The notes under the pieces were generated by a model. The model was not told the DNA's origin and made no database searches. It saw only the letters and a program-made list of their open reading frames with translations. This document shows, piece after piece, positions 52,402-63,500 of a stretch of 64,000 bases of DNA. Position numbers and translations under genes: made by a program. The stretch lies in NCBI GenBank assembly GCA_013822735.1, contig PNKZ01000008.1, positions 124,001-188,000 on the forward strand, in the 5' to 3' direction. The stretch's first letter is position 1. Every line of letters begins with the position of its first letter. The stretch comes from Pirellula sp. (lineage in GTDB: Bacteria; Planctomycetota; Planctomycetia; Pirellulales; PNKZ01).

Positions 52402-53088
52402 TCAAGTGCCGCGGACAGCGCCAAACCATTCGACATGCCGGCGCGGGCAATAGCGGTAGCCGTGGGCCGTGCAATAAGGCTTCAGCCAGACGGAGCGCTC
52501 CATGAGTTGCTCGACCTCGGTCCCTTGCGGCATCAACCAAACATGTTCGCGCTCAACCTGCGGAAATTCTTTCAGATAGGCTTCGATCTCGGCGAGGTCG
52601 ATTGCCGTGTCGACGACGAACTTCAGTTGGTATTCGTATTCGTCGGTGAGGCGCCGGATCACCTTCGGCACGTGACGCGACCGCTCATGCCGCTCGGCCC
52701 AGCGGGGATGCTTCTCGGCCGACGGCGTCGAGTTGGCGAGCTTCGGGCTGATCGACATCAAATCGCAGGCGACCGGCAGATAGAGGGTACCGGCCGTTTC
52801 GATGGTGATGTGCTTCCCGAGTGCGCGTAGCGCCGCGGCCAGCGGAACGAGTTCGGCGAAGAGCATCGGTTCGCCCCCGGTGAGGACGACATGCTTGCAG
52901 GCATGCCGCGCGACTTCGGCGACGATCTCCTCGACCGAAAGATCCTCCCCCTCGGGCGACCACGACGTATACGGCGTATCGCAGAACCAGCAACGCAGGT
53001 TGCAGCCGCTTGCGCGCACGAAGACGCTCTCGACGCCGGTCAGGCGACCTTCTCCTTGGATCGATAAAAAAATCTCGGCGATGCGCAT
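52402..53088 (-). CDS. queE: 7-carboxy-7-deazaguanine synthase
   Basis: A 228-residue radical SAM enzyme of queuosine/preQ0 synthesis that contracts the ring of carboxytetrahydropterin. The cluster motif is CNLRCWFC (Cx3CxxC) in VFVRASGCNLRCWFCDTPYT, preceded by EIFLSIQGEG, and followed by LTGGEPML. The C-terminal WLMPQGTEVEQL block is typical. It lies 10 bases after queC on the same strand, so both are one operon. No queD was seen nearby. Confidence 0.95.
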   Translation of the reverse strand: MRIAEIFLSIQGEGRLTGVESVFVRASGCNLRCWFCDTPYTSWSPEGEDLSVEEIVAEVARHACKHVVLTGGEPMLFAELVPLAAALRALGKHITIETAGTLYLPVACDLMSISPKLANSTPSAEKHPRWAERHERSRHVPKVIRRLTDEYEYQLKFVVDTAIDLAEIEAYLKEFPQVEREHVWLMPQGTEVEQLMERSVWLKPYCTAHGYRYCPRRHVEWFGAVRGT

Positions 53089-53098
53089 CGTTCGGAAT

Positions 53099-53791
53099 CT
53101 AAGAACTTTTCATATACTGCACCGGGTCGGGAAAGCCCGCCTCGGCGAAGCCTTTAAGCCGCAGCGTGCAGGCGTCGCAGTTTCCGCAGGCCCGGCCTTC
53201 CAGGTCGGGGTCGTAGCAGGTGTGCGTCAGGCCGTAGTCGACCCCCAGCGAGACGCCGGTGCGAATAATTTCCGCTTTGGTCAGGCGCACGAGCGGAGCG
53301 TGGATCTTGAACGCCAACGATCCTTCGACCCCCGCCTTGGTCGCCAGGTTCGCCAACCGCTCGAATGCCTCAAGGTATTCCGGCCGGCAATCGGGGTAGC
53401 CGCTGTAGTCGACCGCGTTCACGCCGACGAACAAATCTGCCGCGCCGAGCACTTCGGCATAGCCGAGCGCCAGCGACAGGAGCACCGTATTGCGGGCCGG
53501 CACGTAGGTGACCGGAATGCCGGTCGACATAGTCGCCTCGTCACGATTCTTGGGCACGGCGATATCGGCCGTCAATGCGCTGCCGCCGATTCGCGAGAGG
53601 TCGACGTCGACTTGGATATGGTCGCGGGCTCCCAGCGCCTTGGCGACTTGCCGGCTCGCTTCGAGCTCGAAGCGGTGCCGCTGCCCGTAGTCGACGGAAA
53701 GGCCGAACCACTCGAAGCCTTGGCTCCGGGCAATGGCGGCCGTGGTCGCGGAATCGAGACCACCGGAAAGGAGAACGACGGCGCGAGGCAT
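53099..53791 (-). CDS. queC: 7-cyano-7-deazaguanine synthase
   Basis: A 230-residue ATP-dependent enzyme that turns carboxydeazaguanine into preQ0. The PP-loop is [17 protein letters not shown] near the N-terminus; [20 protein letters not shown] and [20 protein letters not shown] follow. A zinc site is formed by Cys residues in [21 protein letters not shown] chose the ATG at 53791, because upstream codons ([12 protein letters not shown]...) come from a dispersed repeat. First gene of the queC-queE operon, divergent from queF. Confidence 0.95.
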   Translation of the reverse strand: MPRAVVLLSGGLDSATTAAIARSQGFEWFGLSVDYGQRHRFELEASRQVAKALGARDHIQVDVDLSRIGGSALTADIAVPKNRDEATMSTGIPVTYVPARNTVLLSLALGYAEVLGAADLFVGVNAVDYSGYPDCRPEYLEAFERLANLATKAGVEGSLAFKIHAPLVRLTKAEIIRTGVSLGVDYGLTHTCYDPDLEGRACGNCDACTLRLKGFAEAGFPDPVQYMKSS

Positions 53792-53824
53792 AAAGATTCG
53801 ACGGGAAAAGGGAACTCGATCCGC

Positions 53825-53854
53825 GTGGGCCTCGCTACGCTCGACCCACCCTAC
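53825..53854. repeat. dispersed imperfect palindrome upstream of queC and queF
   Basis: GTGGG-CCTCGCTACGCTCGA-CCCAC with CCTAC after it. This type (on the minus strand GTAGGGTGGGTCGAGCGTAG) is a common dispersed repeat of GC-rich environmental genomes. It is read as coding only if the queC start is placed too far upstream. Confidence 0.55.
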
Positions 53855-53925
53855 GACGGAAGCGACCACTGGTCACTTTCACCCCATAATGCCACAATCA
53901 GAGACTCGATGAAAGGAGCTTGCCC

Positions 53926-54321
53926 GTGCCTGCTGAAACGTCGCCGCTTGCTAATTTGCCCGGCCCCGAACTTTTGGAAACGTTCGATAATCAATTCCCC
54001 GACCGGGAATATGAGATTGAGATCGTCTGCCCGGAGTTCACCTCGGTTTGTCCGAAGACGGGGCACCCCGATTTCGGCACGCTGACCATCACGTACGTGC
54101 CGCACTTGAAATGCGTGGAGCTCAAGAGCTTGAAGCTCTATCTCCAGCAATTCCGCAACGCGGGCATCTTCTACGAGCACGTGACCAACTACATCTTGGA
54201 AGCGCTCACGGCGAAGCTCAACCCGCGCTGGATGCAACTCAAAGCGGCCTTCACGCCGCGCGGCGGCATCGGCACCACGGTGACCGCGGAGTTTGAAATC
54301 GAAGAAGGGAAGCGCCGCTAG
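53926..54321 (+). CDS. queF: preQ1 synthase (NADPH-dependent nitrile reductase)
   Basis: A 131-residue enzyme of the short (unimodular) QueF type that reduces preQ0 to preQ1. The catalytic Cys lies in FTSVCPKTGHPDFGTLTI with the conserved Asp after it. ECVELKSLKLYLQQFRN-like (here CVELKSLKLYLQQFRNAGIF) and TNYILEALTAKLNPRWMQLK follow. The GTG at 53926 has AAAGGAG seven bases upstream; a TTG two codons earlier is too close to that site. Its stop codon shares CTAG with the stop of the convergent TPR gene. Confidence 0.95.
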   Translation: MPAETSPLANLPGPELLETFDNQFPDREYEIEIVCPEFTSVCPKTGHPDFGTLTITYVPHLKCVELKSLKLYLQQFRNAGIFYEHVTNYILEALTAKLNPRWMQLKAAFTPRGGIGTTVTAEFEIEEGKRR

Positions 54322-55313
54322 CGCTTGCTCGCCGTGCGGAACGACTTGCCCGCTTGGAACATCGTTTGCCGATCGCGCAGCCAGGCGTGTTCGCCGACCG
54401 GCGCGGCTTCCAGGGCCTTGGCCGTCATTTGTCCGGCGTTCGCAAAGTCGCCTGCTTCCGCATAGGCGTCGGCCAGCGCTGCCAGCGCCGTCCAATCGGT
54501 CCAGTTGGTCGCTTCGCCGGCGCGCTTGGCATAGTCGAACGCTTTGGCGGCGTTGCGAAATGCGGGGTCGGCGCAGGTCGAATGAAACGACGCCGCCGTC
54601 AGAAGAAACTGCGGCTTGGCGGGCTCGAGCGTCAGTGCCGCTTCGTAATCGGCCTGGGCTTCGGCGTTGTGCCCGAGCTGCCAATGGGCGTTGCCGCGAT
54701 TCCAGTGGAGCGTCGCATCCTTCGGGCTGCGGCGAAGCGCCTCGGTGTAATCGGCCAGCGCTCGCGACTCGTCGCCCAAGGCGCGATGCGCGTTACCGCG
54801 CATCACATACGCGGCCAACGTTTCCGGCTCGAGTTCGAGAGCCTTATCCAAATCGCGAACGGTCTGCTGATGCATGCCGCGCTTTGACCAAACCATCGCG
54901 CGCAGTAAATAGGCGTCGGCCACTTGTGGACGGAGGGTCATCACCATTTCGGCGTCGCGGACGGCGTCGTCATAATCGCCTTCTAGGCGATGCACTTGGC
55001 TGCGGAAGAGATAGTAGACGTGCGTATTGATCGGATCGAGACGCATCGCTTCGGAGAGTTCCGCCTTTGATTCGTCCCACTTCTTCTGCGCGGCCAACGT
55101 TTGTGCGCGGCGATAATGTTCCGTCGCCGGAGCGCTTGATGCAGGCGCGGTATGCGGCACTTGCAGCGGCGCGCCGTATGTCGTTTGTTGCACAGATTGC
55201 TGAACAGCGGTGGGCGGCGGCGTTTCCGACGCGGGCGATTGCGCGGAGCAGGGGAGCGCCGCGGCGAGGAATAGCCCGAGGATCGCGATGATACAAATGC
55301 TCGAATGGGGCAT
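54318..55313 (-). CDS. periplasmic TPR protein
   Basis: A 331-residue protein with a signal peptide (CIIAILGLFLAAALPCSA-QS), a Pro/Thr-rich linker and at least five TPR repeats from about residue 66 (HYRRAQTLAAQKKWDESKAE, HVYYLFRSQVHRLEGDYDDA, ADAYLLRAMVWSKRGMHQQT, AAYVMRGNAHRALGDESRAL, and LHWNRGNAHWQLGHNAEAQA). A further helical region follows. TPR proteins scaffold protein contacts; the partner is unknown. The gene ends against queF with overlapping stop codons. Confidence 0.85.
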   Translation of the reverse strand: MPHSSICIIAILGLFLAAALPCSAQSPASETPPPTAVQQSVQQTTYGAPLQVPHTAPASSAPATEHYRRAQTLAAQKKWDESKAELSEAMRLDPINTHVYYLFRSQVHRLEGDYDDAVRDAEMVMTLRPQVADAYLLRAMVWSKRGMHQQTVRDLDKALELEPETLAAYVMRGNAHRALGDESRALADYTEALRRSPKDATLHWNRGNAHWQLGHNAEAQADYEAALTLEPAKPQFLLTAASFHSTCADPAFRNAAKAFDYAKRAGEATNWTDWTALAALADAYAEAGDFANAGQMTAKALEAAPVGEHAWLRDRQTMFQAGKSFRTASKR

Positions 55314-55424
55314 GGCCGGCTCCGCTACGACGTGACGCCCGCCTTAACTTCGGCGGGCTACCTCGGGCGGGGAGTTTAGAAGCCTCGGCCGGCGGCGGCA
55401 AGGCGAGCGCATTGGTCCAAAGGA

Positions 55425-55454
55425 AAAGCCCAGGGAGAGTTTTCCCTGGGCTTT
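55425..55454. terminator. intrinsic terminator of the aminotransferase gene (bidirectional)
   Basis: A perfect 12-bp stem AAAGCCCAGGGA/TCCCTGGGCTTT (55425-55436 with 55443-55454). On the minus strand it is followed by TTCCTTTGG. It lies 27 bases past the aminotransferase stop. Confidence 0.8.
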
Positions 55455-55480
55455 GTGAGGATGGCGGGCAATAGGCTGTG

Positions 55481-56905
55481 CTAGCTAAGATCTCGACCGA
55501 CCATTGCGAAGATTTCGTACATGGCGTCAAGATAATCGCGGCATTCGTCAAGCGGCATGGTCAACGGAGGGCTGACGCGCAGTACTTTGCCGGCCAAAGG
55601 GCCGAGCAAGTGGATCGCACGGCCCCGGTCGTCGCCGAGGTAGCAAGCCTTCACGCACGCGTTGGCCGTGTCGGACGGCGTGCCGCCGCCGATCGCCGCA
55701 CATTCAATGCCCCACACCACTCCTTCGCCGCGCACATGTGCGACGGCCGGAAGCGTGGCGAGCCGCAGCAAGCCGGCCTCGATCACCTTTGCCAATTGTT
55801 GCCCTTGCTCGACGACGTCCGTCGCTTCGTACTCGTCTAAAGTGGCGAGCACGGCGGCGCTCGAAAGCGGATTGCCGCTCCAGGTGTCGCTCGCCGCACC
55901 GTAATGCATCGCGGCAAAAAGATCGGCTCGACCGACTGCGGCGCTCACCGCCACGCCGTTCCCGAGGCCCTTGCCGAGCACGGTAATGTCGGGCTCGATG
56001 CCGTAGTGCGTGAAGGCGAAGAGCTGCCCTGTACGGCCGAAGTTGGCCTGCACTTCGTCGAAGATCAACAAAATGTCGTGCTCGCGACAGAAGCGTTCGA
56101 GCAATTGCATGTATTCCTTCTGCGGATGGAACGAACCGCCGCCGCCGAGATACGGCTCGGTGATTAAGCAGCAAATTTTGCTGCCAAGTTCGCGCCACAA
56201 GTTTTCGAGCTCTTGCTCGTACTTCTTCAGGTCGAGCGGTTGCTTGCGTCGCTCGAGCGACAGGCACTCTTCGCGCGGGAAATCGATGAAGCGGACGCGC
56301 GGATCGCGATCGCGATCTTTCTCGCTTCCGGTGACGGCGCCGGCCAAGCCCTTTTTGCCGTGGAATCCAAATCGCGTAGCGAGGATCACGTCTTGGCCCG
56401 GGCGACGTTCGAGCGCGCACCACAGCGCCTTCTGCACGGCCTCGCTGCCGCTGGCGGCCCAAATCACCTGCTCGCAACGGGCGCCGCCGGATTGGCGACG
56501 CATCAGATTGACGAGCCGTTCGGACGCTTCGACTTCAATCTCCGTGAGGCCGTTGTAGGCCGTGAGCGGAACGCCCGGAAGATACTCATGCGCGCCGTCG
56601 TCCGATTCATCGACCTCGTCGGAGAGGGTAGCGGCGCTCAAGTTCAAGTAACCGAGCATGCGCTGCCACCAGCGCTTCGGATTGTGTCCGAGGTTGGCTA
56701 CGAGCACGCCGGAAGTGAAGTCGGCGAGCTTTCGCCCTTCCGGAGTGTAGTGGTAGCTCCCTTCACTCCGCGCGAACACGGCTAAGCTCGGCGTGTAGGT
56801 GCGCAAGCAGAGGGGTTCGATCGTCTGCATACGACGACGCAGATCGTTCGAATTCTCTTCGCCCGGATGTTCGATCGGCGGCACGGAGTCGACGGCTTGG
56901 GCCAT
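55481..56905 (-). CDS. class III PLP-dependent aminotransferase
   Basis: A 474-residue aminotransferase of the acetylornithine/GABA/ornithine group. The start has SEGSYHYTPEGRKLADFTSG, then VIWAASGSEAVQKALWCALE, the PLP Asp in LLIFDEVQANFGRTGQLFAF, the PLP-binding Lys in DITVLGKGLGNGVAVSAAVG and the C-terminal LRVSPPLTMPLDECRDYLDA. The substrate cannot be told from sequence. It is on the same strand as the oxidoreductase gene that lies 101 bases upstream, so it may be part of the same catabolic operon. Confidence 0.9.
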   Translation of the reverse strand: MAQAVDSVPPIEHPGEENSNDLRRRMQTIEPLCLRTYTPSLAVFARSEGSYHYTPEGRKLADFTSGVLVANLGHNPKRWWQRMLGYLNLSAATLSDEVDESDDGAHEYLPGVPLTAYNGLTEIEVEASERLVNLMRRQSGGARCEQVIWAASGSEAVQKALWCALERRPGQDVILATRFGFHGKKGLAGAVTGSEKDRDRDPRVRFIDFPREECLSLERRKQPLDLKKYEQELENLWRELGSKICCLITEPYLGGGGSFHPQKEYMQLLERFCREHDILLIFDEVQANFGRTGQLFAFTHYGIEPDITVLGKGLGNGVAVSAAVGRADLFAAMHYGAASDTWSGNPLSSAAVLATLDEYEATDVVEQGQQLAKVIEAGLLRLATLPAVAHVRGEGVVWGIECAAIGGGTPSDTANACVKACYLGDDRGRAIHLLGPLAGKVLRVSPPLTMPLDECRDYLDAMYEIFAMVGRDLS

Positions 56906-57006
56906 GGCTAATGCTTTCGGTTTTCAAAATGCCAAGGAGTGGGATGCGTGGTTCAACAACACCGACAGGTTCCAACTACGAACTCGTTCGATCTGAATTC
57001 ACGTCG

Positions 57007-58335
57007 CTAGCGGGCCGCATTCACACGGCCGGAATACAACACCTCGGGCTTGCTACTTCCCGGCGCCAGCAACACGAGTCCGCCGGCTTCGTGATCGATT
57101 TCGACGACGCAATTCGGCTGACCTTTTACATGACGTTCGAGAATCGCTTCCATCGCTTGCACCGCGGCGACGGTCTGCCGATCGGCCGACACATCGTTAT
57201 AAGCGAAGTTCCTCATCTGATCCAAACGTTCCGATCGTTGAGTAGCCGGTCCGCCGTGCTCTACGTAAGCCAATTCTCGCGCAAATCTTTCAATGACCTC
57301 GATACCGTAGCCGCGTTGCGACCTGACGCCCCACGGCTCGGCAAACGTGCCGTTGTAGTGGTTGTTCATGGTCGTCTTCCGCTTAAAGGGGGTGCTTCCC
57401 TCGATGGTGCATTCGACGCCCCGCTTCCGACTGTGGGCGTTCCAGACGCCGTTGTCGAAGCGGAACTGCACTTCCTGTTCGACGTAGCCGGGGAAATTGT
57501 CGGGCGTCACCCAACTCGTGTGAATGTCGAAGGCCGCCTCGCGACCGTCGGCGTATTCATAAATCATTCGCAGTTGCGTCGAGTCCCACGTCGGGCCGTC
57601 GGCCGGTCCGACAAGCCCGCGCTGTCCGGTACATTGCACGCTTTTCAAGCGCCCGCCGAACGTGAAGTCGATGAGCTTGATGTAGTGCACGGCGACGTAC
57701 GTGCCCGGATTGCGGCCGACGATCCACTCGGCAAACTGCCCGCCGGAAATGGACTTCGGCTCAAGCAACGTGCAGTAGCCGTTGTTGACGTGCTTCAGTT
57801 CGCCGTCGACGACGAGCGTGCGAAGCTTTTTATGATCGGGATCGAGCAACTTGTGGTAGACCACTTTCGCGAGCACCTTGTGCTCCACGGCAAGGCGCTG
57901 AAGTTCATCGAGCTCAGCGAGCGACAATACCGACGGCTTCTCGATCAACAGATGTTTGCCGGCTTTGAGCACCGCCGAGGCCGCTTCGAAGTGGCGATTG
58001 TCGGGCGTGGCGACGCAGACGAAATCCACGTCGGTCTTCAGCAACTGCGCGGCGGAGTCGGCGCCGGAGAAACTAGAGAGCTGCGCGAGCTTGCCGGGGG
58101 CCGCCTTGCGATAGGCTTCGGCGCGCGTGCCGGTGCGGCTTGCGACGCCGGTGAGTTCGACGGCGCAAAGCCCGAAGCGCGGATCGTAAATTCCGCCCTC
58201 GGCTTGGGCCTGTTCGAAGAACGGGCGATAGGTCTCATCGAAAATCATTCCGATGCCGATCATGCCCGCTCGCAGCGCGCAAACGGGAACGTTTTGTCGA
58301 CCGGAAGTATCTACAGTTGCAGAGTTTGCGTTCAT
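57007..58335 (-). CDS. Gfo/Idh/MocA family oxidoreductase
   Basis: A 442-residue dehydrogenase. The N-terminal Rossmann fold has RAGMIGIGMIFDETYRPFFE, VDFVCVATPDNRHFEAASAV and the family motif LLIEKPSVLSLAELDELQR. The catalytic domain follows (KVVYHKLLDPDHKKLRTLVV; GGQFAEWIVGRNPGTYVAVH). The substrate is likely a sugar or cyclitol. The upstream region contains a candidate GntR operator (58388-58401) 53 bases before the start, which points to control by the divergent regulator. Confidence 0.88.
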   Translation of the reverse strand: MNANSATVDTSGRQNVPVCALRAGMIGIGMIFDETYRPFFEQAQAEGGIYDPRFGLCAVELTGVASRTGTRAEAYRKAAPGKLAQLSSFSGADSAAQLLKTDVDFVCVATPDNRHFEAASAVLKAGKHLLIEKPSVLSLAELDELQRLAVEHKVLAKVVYHKLLDPDHKKLRTLVVDGELKHVNNGYCTLLEPKSISGGQFAEWIVGRNPGTYVAVHYIKLIDFTFGGRLKSVQCTGQRGLVGPADGPTWDSTQLRMIYEYADGREAAFDIHTSWVTPDNFPGYVEQEVQFRFDNGVWNAHSRKRGVECTIEGSTPFKRKTTMNNHYNGTFAEPWGVRSQRGYGIEVIERFARELAYVEHGGPATQRSERLDQMRNFAYNDVSADRQTVAAVQAMEAILERHVKGQPNCVVEIDHEAGGLVLLAPGSSKPEVLYSGRVNAAR

Positions 58336-58387
58336 AGTGTTTTCTATTACCTAGCGGCCGCGGCGTTGGTCAACTGTTCGCAGCCCG

Positions 58388-58401
58388 TGATGAATTCACT
58401 T
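58388..58401. promoter_or_regulatory. candidate operator half-matched to the GntR palindrome
   Basis: TGATGAATTCACTT matches the palindrome at 58533-58546 in 11 of 14 positions, including the whole TGAATTCACTT part. It lies before the oxidoreductase start. Confidence 0.5.
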
Positions 58402-58532
58402 CAGGGCGAATCGACGATCTCACTCCGTCGGGCGCACCCTCGTGAAATGCCGATGAAAGTGGCTTAAACCGCCCACGATCACGGCTTTTTTCGCGAAGGA
58501 AAGCTGCCTTCCTCGTCCCGTATCGGCCATTC

Positions 58533-58546
58533 AAGTGAATTCACTT
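58533..58546. promoter_or_regulatory. candidate GntR operator (14-bp perfect palindrome)
   Basis: AAGTGAATTCACTT is a perfect palindrome 14 bases before the GntR start codon. Its place suggests autorepression. FadR-type GntR regulators bind short palindromes of this size. Confidence 0.6.
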
Positions 58547-58560
58547 TAAAGCTTCTTCTT

Positions 58561-59331
58561 ATGGCTGTCAACCGAAAAAACAAAAAGTCGAAGAGTTCTT
58601 CTACCGCCGCAGGCCGCTCCGGGGCCAAACTTCCGACCGACGACTTGGCCGGGATCGCGCACGCCGCCGACCACGACGGATCGACCGGCAACGGCGAACA
58701 AACGCTGGTCGACGGCGTTTACGAACGCATCCTGCTGCGGATCATCCAGGGAAAACTCCATAGCGGGCAAGAGCTCAAGAGCACGATCTTGGCTCAAGAG
58801 CTCGGCGTCAGCCGCACGCCGGTCGTGCAGGCCCTGCAACGCTTGGCGGCCGACGGCATCGTCAACCTGGAGCTCAACAAAAGGGCCGTGGTGCGGCCAG
58901 GTGCGGAGAATTGGCTCGTCGAGATTCATCAACTCCGCGAACTCTTGGAACCTCCGGCCGCAGCGCTCGCGGCGCAGAATATGCCCGACGACCAACTGGC
59001 GCGGCTCCGCGAGTTGGCGGAGGCGGCCTCCGATCGCAACAAGGCCGGCTGGAACGACACCGTACGTCGCTTCGATTTCGCCTTGCACTTGGCCATTGCC
59101 GACCACACCGGCAACATGGCGCTGCGCGAAGCCATTCGCAAGTGCTGGAGCTACAAACGGCTCTCGTATATGGCGGTGGAAGACCATCCTGACCAGTTCG
59201 CCAAAGCGTATGACGAACATCTTGCAATCGTCCGCGCGCTCGAATCGCGTGATTCGCAAACGGCCAGCGCGGCGATGCTGTTCCACCTCCGCTCGGCGGC
59301 GGTGATGCGCACGGAACGACGGATCGTCTAG
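58561..59331 (+). CDS. GntR family transcriptional regulator (FadR/FCD subfamily)
   Basis: A 256-residue regulator. After a charged N-terminus comes a winged helix-turn-helix at about residues 50-115 (GVYERILLRIIQGKLHSGQE, LAQELGVSRTPVVQALQRLA). The effector domain is all-helical FCD type (HQLRELLEPPAAALAAQNMP; RRFDFALHLAIADHTGNMAL; AYDEHLAIVRALESRDSQTA) with His/Asp residues that may bind a metal. It is divergent from the oxidoreductase gene and upstream of the TIM-barrel gene, so it probably senses the sugar acid or related ligand of this module. Confidence 0.92.
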   Translation: MAVNRKNKKSKSSSTAAGRSGAKLPTDDLAGIAHAADHDGSTGNGEQTLVDGVYERILLRIIQGKLHSGQELKSTILAQELGVSRTPVVQALQRLAADGIVNLELNKRAVVRPGAENWLVEIHQLRELLEPPAAALAAQNMPDDQLARLRELAEAASDRNKAGWNDTVRRFDFALHLAIADHTGNMALREAIRKCWSYKRLSYMAVEDHPDQFAKAYDEHLAIVRALESRDSQTASAAMLFHLRSAAVMRTERRIV

Positions 59332-59474
59332 CCGGGAGAATACGGCAGTTCCCACCCTGGCGGCCACTTGCGAAGCACGCGAATCGCAAGCACAATGACC
59401 GCTCGTTTTCCACGGCGTCGCACGCTTTCGACGCCCGTCTCTTCATCCATCGCAGCCTCCGCGACGAGCACAAC

Positions 59475-60488
<1,014 letters not shown>

Positions 60489-60511
60489 GAGAAGCCGCTT
60501 ACGGCAACGAA

Positions 60512-63500
60512 CTAGTCGTTCGACTTCTCGGCCCCGTCGCGTAGCTTCGCAGCCGAGCGTTGGAGAACGTCGTCGAGCGAGCGCGTGGTCTTCTTGGCCG
60601 AACTCCTCAGCCGAAGCGACTTGGACGCGAAGAACAGCATCGTCGCCAACCCGCCGACGGCGACCGGTAGCGCATGCGGGTAGCCAAGCAAGGTCGCCCC
60701 GCAAGCCGCGAGACTGATCAGTCCGGTGCCGGCGGCCACGAAGCCTTTCCAACGCGACGCTTTTTCGCTCGTCTTGATTTGATGGTTCGCCACAGCCGCC
60801 CGAGCGTTGACGTTGCACAACTCACGCAGGGCGGAAAGATCGGTGGTCCGTTCCGCCGCGACGCTGCGGGCTTTGAATTCGGCGGCCTGCAGCGGTGCTT
60901 GCGGAGCCTTCTCCACCGGCTTCGGCGCGGGTGCGGCCATGGTCGGCCGAGTCGGCGTGGAAATATGGCCGATCGACGACGAGGGAGGCGGCGTGGAGTT
61001 CGCCGCCATCTCGCTATTGCGCACGCCGAGGCGTTGGAATAGTTGGGCCATGTAATCGTTCAAGCCATCTTCTTCGCTGTGTTCTCCGTGCGCGGCGGCC
61101 GCGGGAACGGGCGCGGGCTTGGCAACCGGAGCAGGGGCCGGCATAGGCGACGACACCTGGCTCGGCACAGCAGACGGGGCGTCGTCATCAAGCACCGCAG
61201 CCAATCCCAGCCGACGCAGAACGTCGGCGGCGCTCTCACTGCCGGCGGAGGTTGCCGACGGAACAACTTCCGCTTCCTCTTCGTGTTCGGCTTCCACTTC
61301 TTCGGCGACTAACGTAGTTTCGTCGGCCTCACAGCTCGAATCCGTTGCGTCGTCGCCAAGAATCGACGTCGATTCGTTCCGCGATTCGTCCTGTTCGTCA
61401 GCCATGTCGCCGGCGTCATCACTTGCCGCGTCTTCCGACTCCACCAGACTAGGTACGGCGGCAGACGGCTCGATCATGAGCGGTTCTTCCGCTGCGAGCA
61501 GCTCCGACTTCGGCGCTTCGGGACCGGGGGATGCGTCGACAATCGCGGGCCGCGTTGCCAATTCTTCGCTACGGCGATCCAACACCTGTTCGCGAGCGAT
61601 CAGTTCGTTCCAGTGTCGCTTCAGCGCTTCGCAACGCTCGGCGGCTTCGGCGGCCCGTTGTTCGATTTCGGTCCGGCGCGCGGCCAAAGCGTTCTGTTGT
61701 TCCGCGATCTTGGCGGCGTTCTCGGCCAGTTGCGACGACTTGGCGTCGACGTCGCCGGCGCGGCGGTCGAGCAATTCCGCCTGGGCGGCAAGCTCCGCAG
61801 CCCGAGCCTCCGCGGCGGCGGCCCGTTCCTCTGCAGCGGCGGCTTGGGCGGCGATCGCCGCGGCGGCGGCATGCACTTCCGCTTCTTGCGTTTGCAACGC
61901 GACGGTCCGGCTTTCGAGTTCTGCGGCCAGCGCTTCGATTTCTTGACGGCGCGTTTCCAGCAATGCATCCGTCGCCGAATCGGTCGACGCCGAAGTCTCG
62001 GGAGACGCTGCCACCATCGCGGCAGCCGCTTCCGCGGCCTTCTGCATTTCCACTTCCCAAGCGGCACGTTTCGCCGCGAGCGATTGCCCCTGAACGGCCA
62101 ACTCTTGTTTCTGCGTCAGCAGTTCTTGCTTTTGGGCCTGAAGCTCTTGCTTCTGGGTTTGGAGCTCTTGCTTTTGGGCCTGCAACTCTTGCTCGCGTGC
62201 GGCAAGTTCCTGATTCCGCTTCGACAACAATTGTTCGCCGGCCTCGACCTCCGCTGAACGTTCAACCAAGGCACGTTCTGCAGCGAGGCGCGTCGCATCA
62301 TGTCGGGCCAGGGCCTCTTCGCGGCCGGTCCAAGCTTGCTCGCGCTCGTTTAGGAGCGCCCGGCGACGTTCCAAGTCGGCGGCCTCGCGCGCTAACGCGG
62401 CTTCACGATCGGCCGCGCTTTGATCGCGGGCCGTGATCGTCGAAGCTTGTTGCGTCGACATCCGGGCGATATTGGCCTCGCGCACGGTCAGTTCGGCGGC
62501 CAACGCGCCCAGTTCGGCGGTGCGGCCGGTGATTTCGTTACGGCTCTGTTGCAACTCGGCCAGGGCCTGCGTCAGTTGTTCCTCGCGCGATTCCAAATCG
62601 CAGATGCGGGCCGCATCGCGCGCCATCCGCTCGGCATGCGCTTGCGATTGTTGTTCGAGTTCCGCGGCGCGGCGAGTCAGGTCGGCATCGACCGCTTGAA
62701 GCCGCGCAGCTTCCGTTTGAGCGTTCGCGACTTGAGCCGCCGCTGATGCCAATTGTTCTTGGAGCCGCGCTTCGGCGGCGGCGAGTTCGGCGCGGCGTTG
62801 CGCGAGCGCTTCTTGAGCCGCTTCGCGGTCTTGGCTCGATTGCTTGGCGAGCGTGCGCATGCGCTCCGCTTGCTCCAGGAGCAGCTTTTCTTCCGCAGCC
62901 AGCGTCCCGCGACGGCGATCGCTTTCCTCCAAGCGGGTCTGCACTTCGCGCTGGAGCGTCTCTAAACGAGCGCGTTCGAGCGAGAGTTGGGCCTGTTCTT
63001 CGGTTTGCAGCCGTCGGCGCCCTTCGGCCTCGGCCAGCCGCATCTGATACTTGCGGAGCTTCGCCACGGCGGCGCGCAACCGGCGGCGTCCTTGGCGGTT
63101 GGCTAAATCGAGTCGCCCCTTCAAATCGCCGACACGGTCTCGATCGGCTTGCAGTTCCTTGCCGAATCGCTTGAACGCGCCCAACGCTTCCTGCAGCTTC
63201 TTGCCGGGGAGTTCGACGACTTGCAATTCGATGGGACCGACCGACAGCCGGTCGCCGGCGGCCAACGGCAGGTCGTCGAACGTGCGATCGTTGAGCAGCG
63301 TGGCATCGCTCCAACGTCGCACCACCGAACGTCCGCGACCGTGCAGAATCACGCAATGCACCGGTTGCACTTCCGGCCCATGCAGCCGCAATGTGCAAAA
63401 CGGAGCGGAGCCGATCGTGCACTTGGCCGACGACAACCGCACGAGGCGACCGCATTGCGGGCCGGCGGTAATGCGCAGCACAAACTCGCCGTCGAGTCGC

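Noticed and set aside
53792-53925. Possible preQ1 riboswitch between queC and queF
   Set aside because: I could not fold a preQ1 aptamer; the region is largely a dispersed repeat. A covariance search would settle it.
56911-58467. 518-codon plus-strand frame
   Set aside because: Antisense to the Gfo/Idh/MocA gene and runs into its promoter region.
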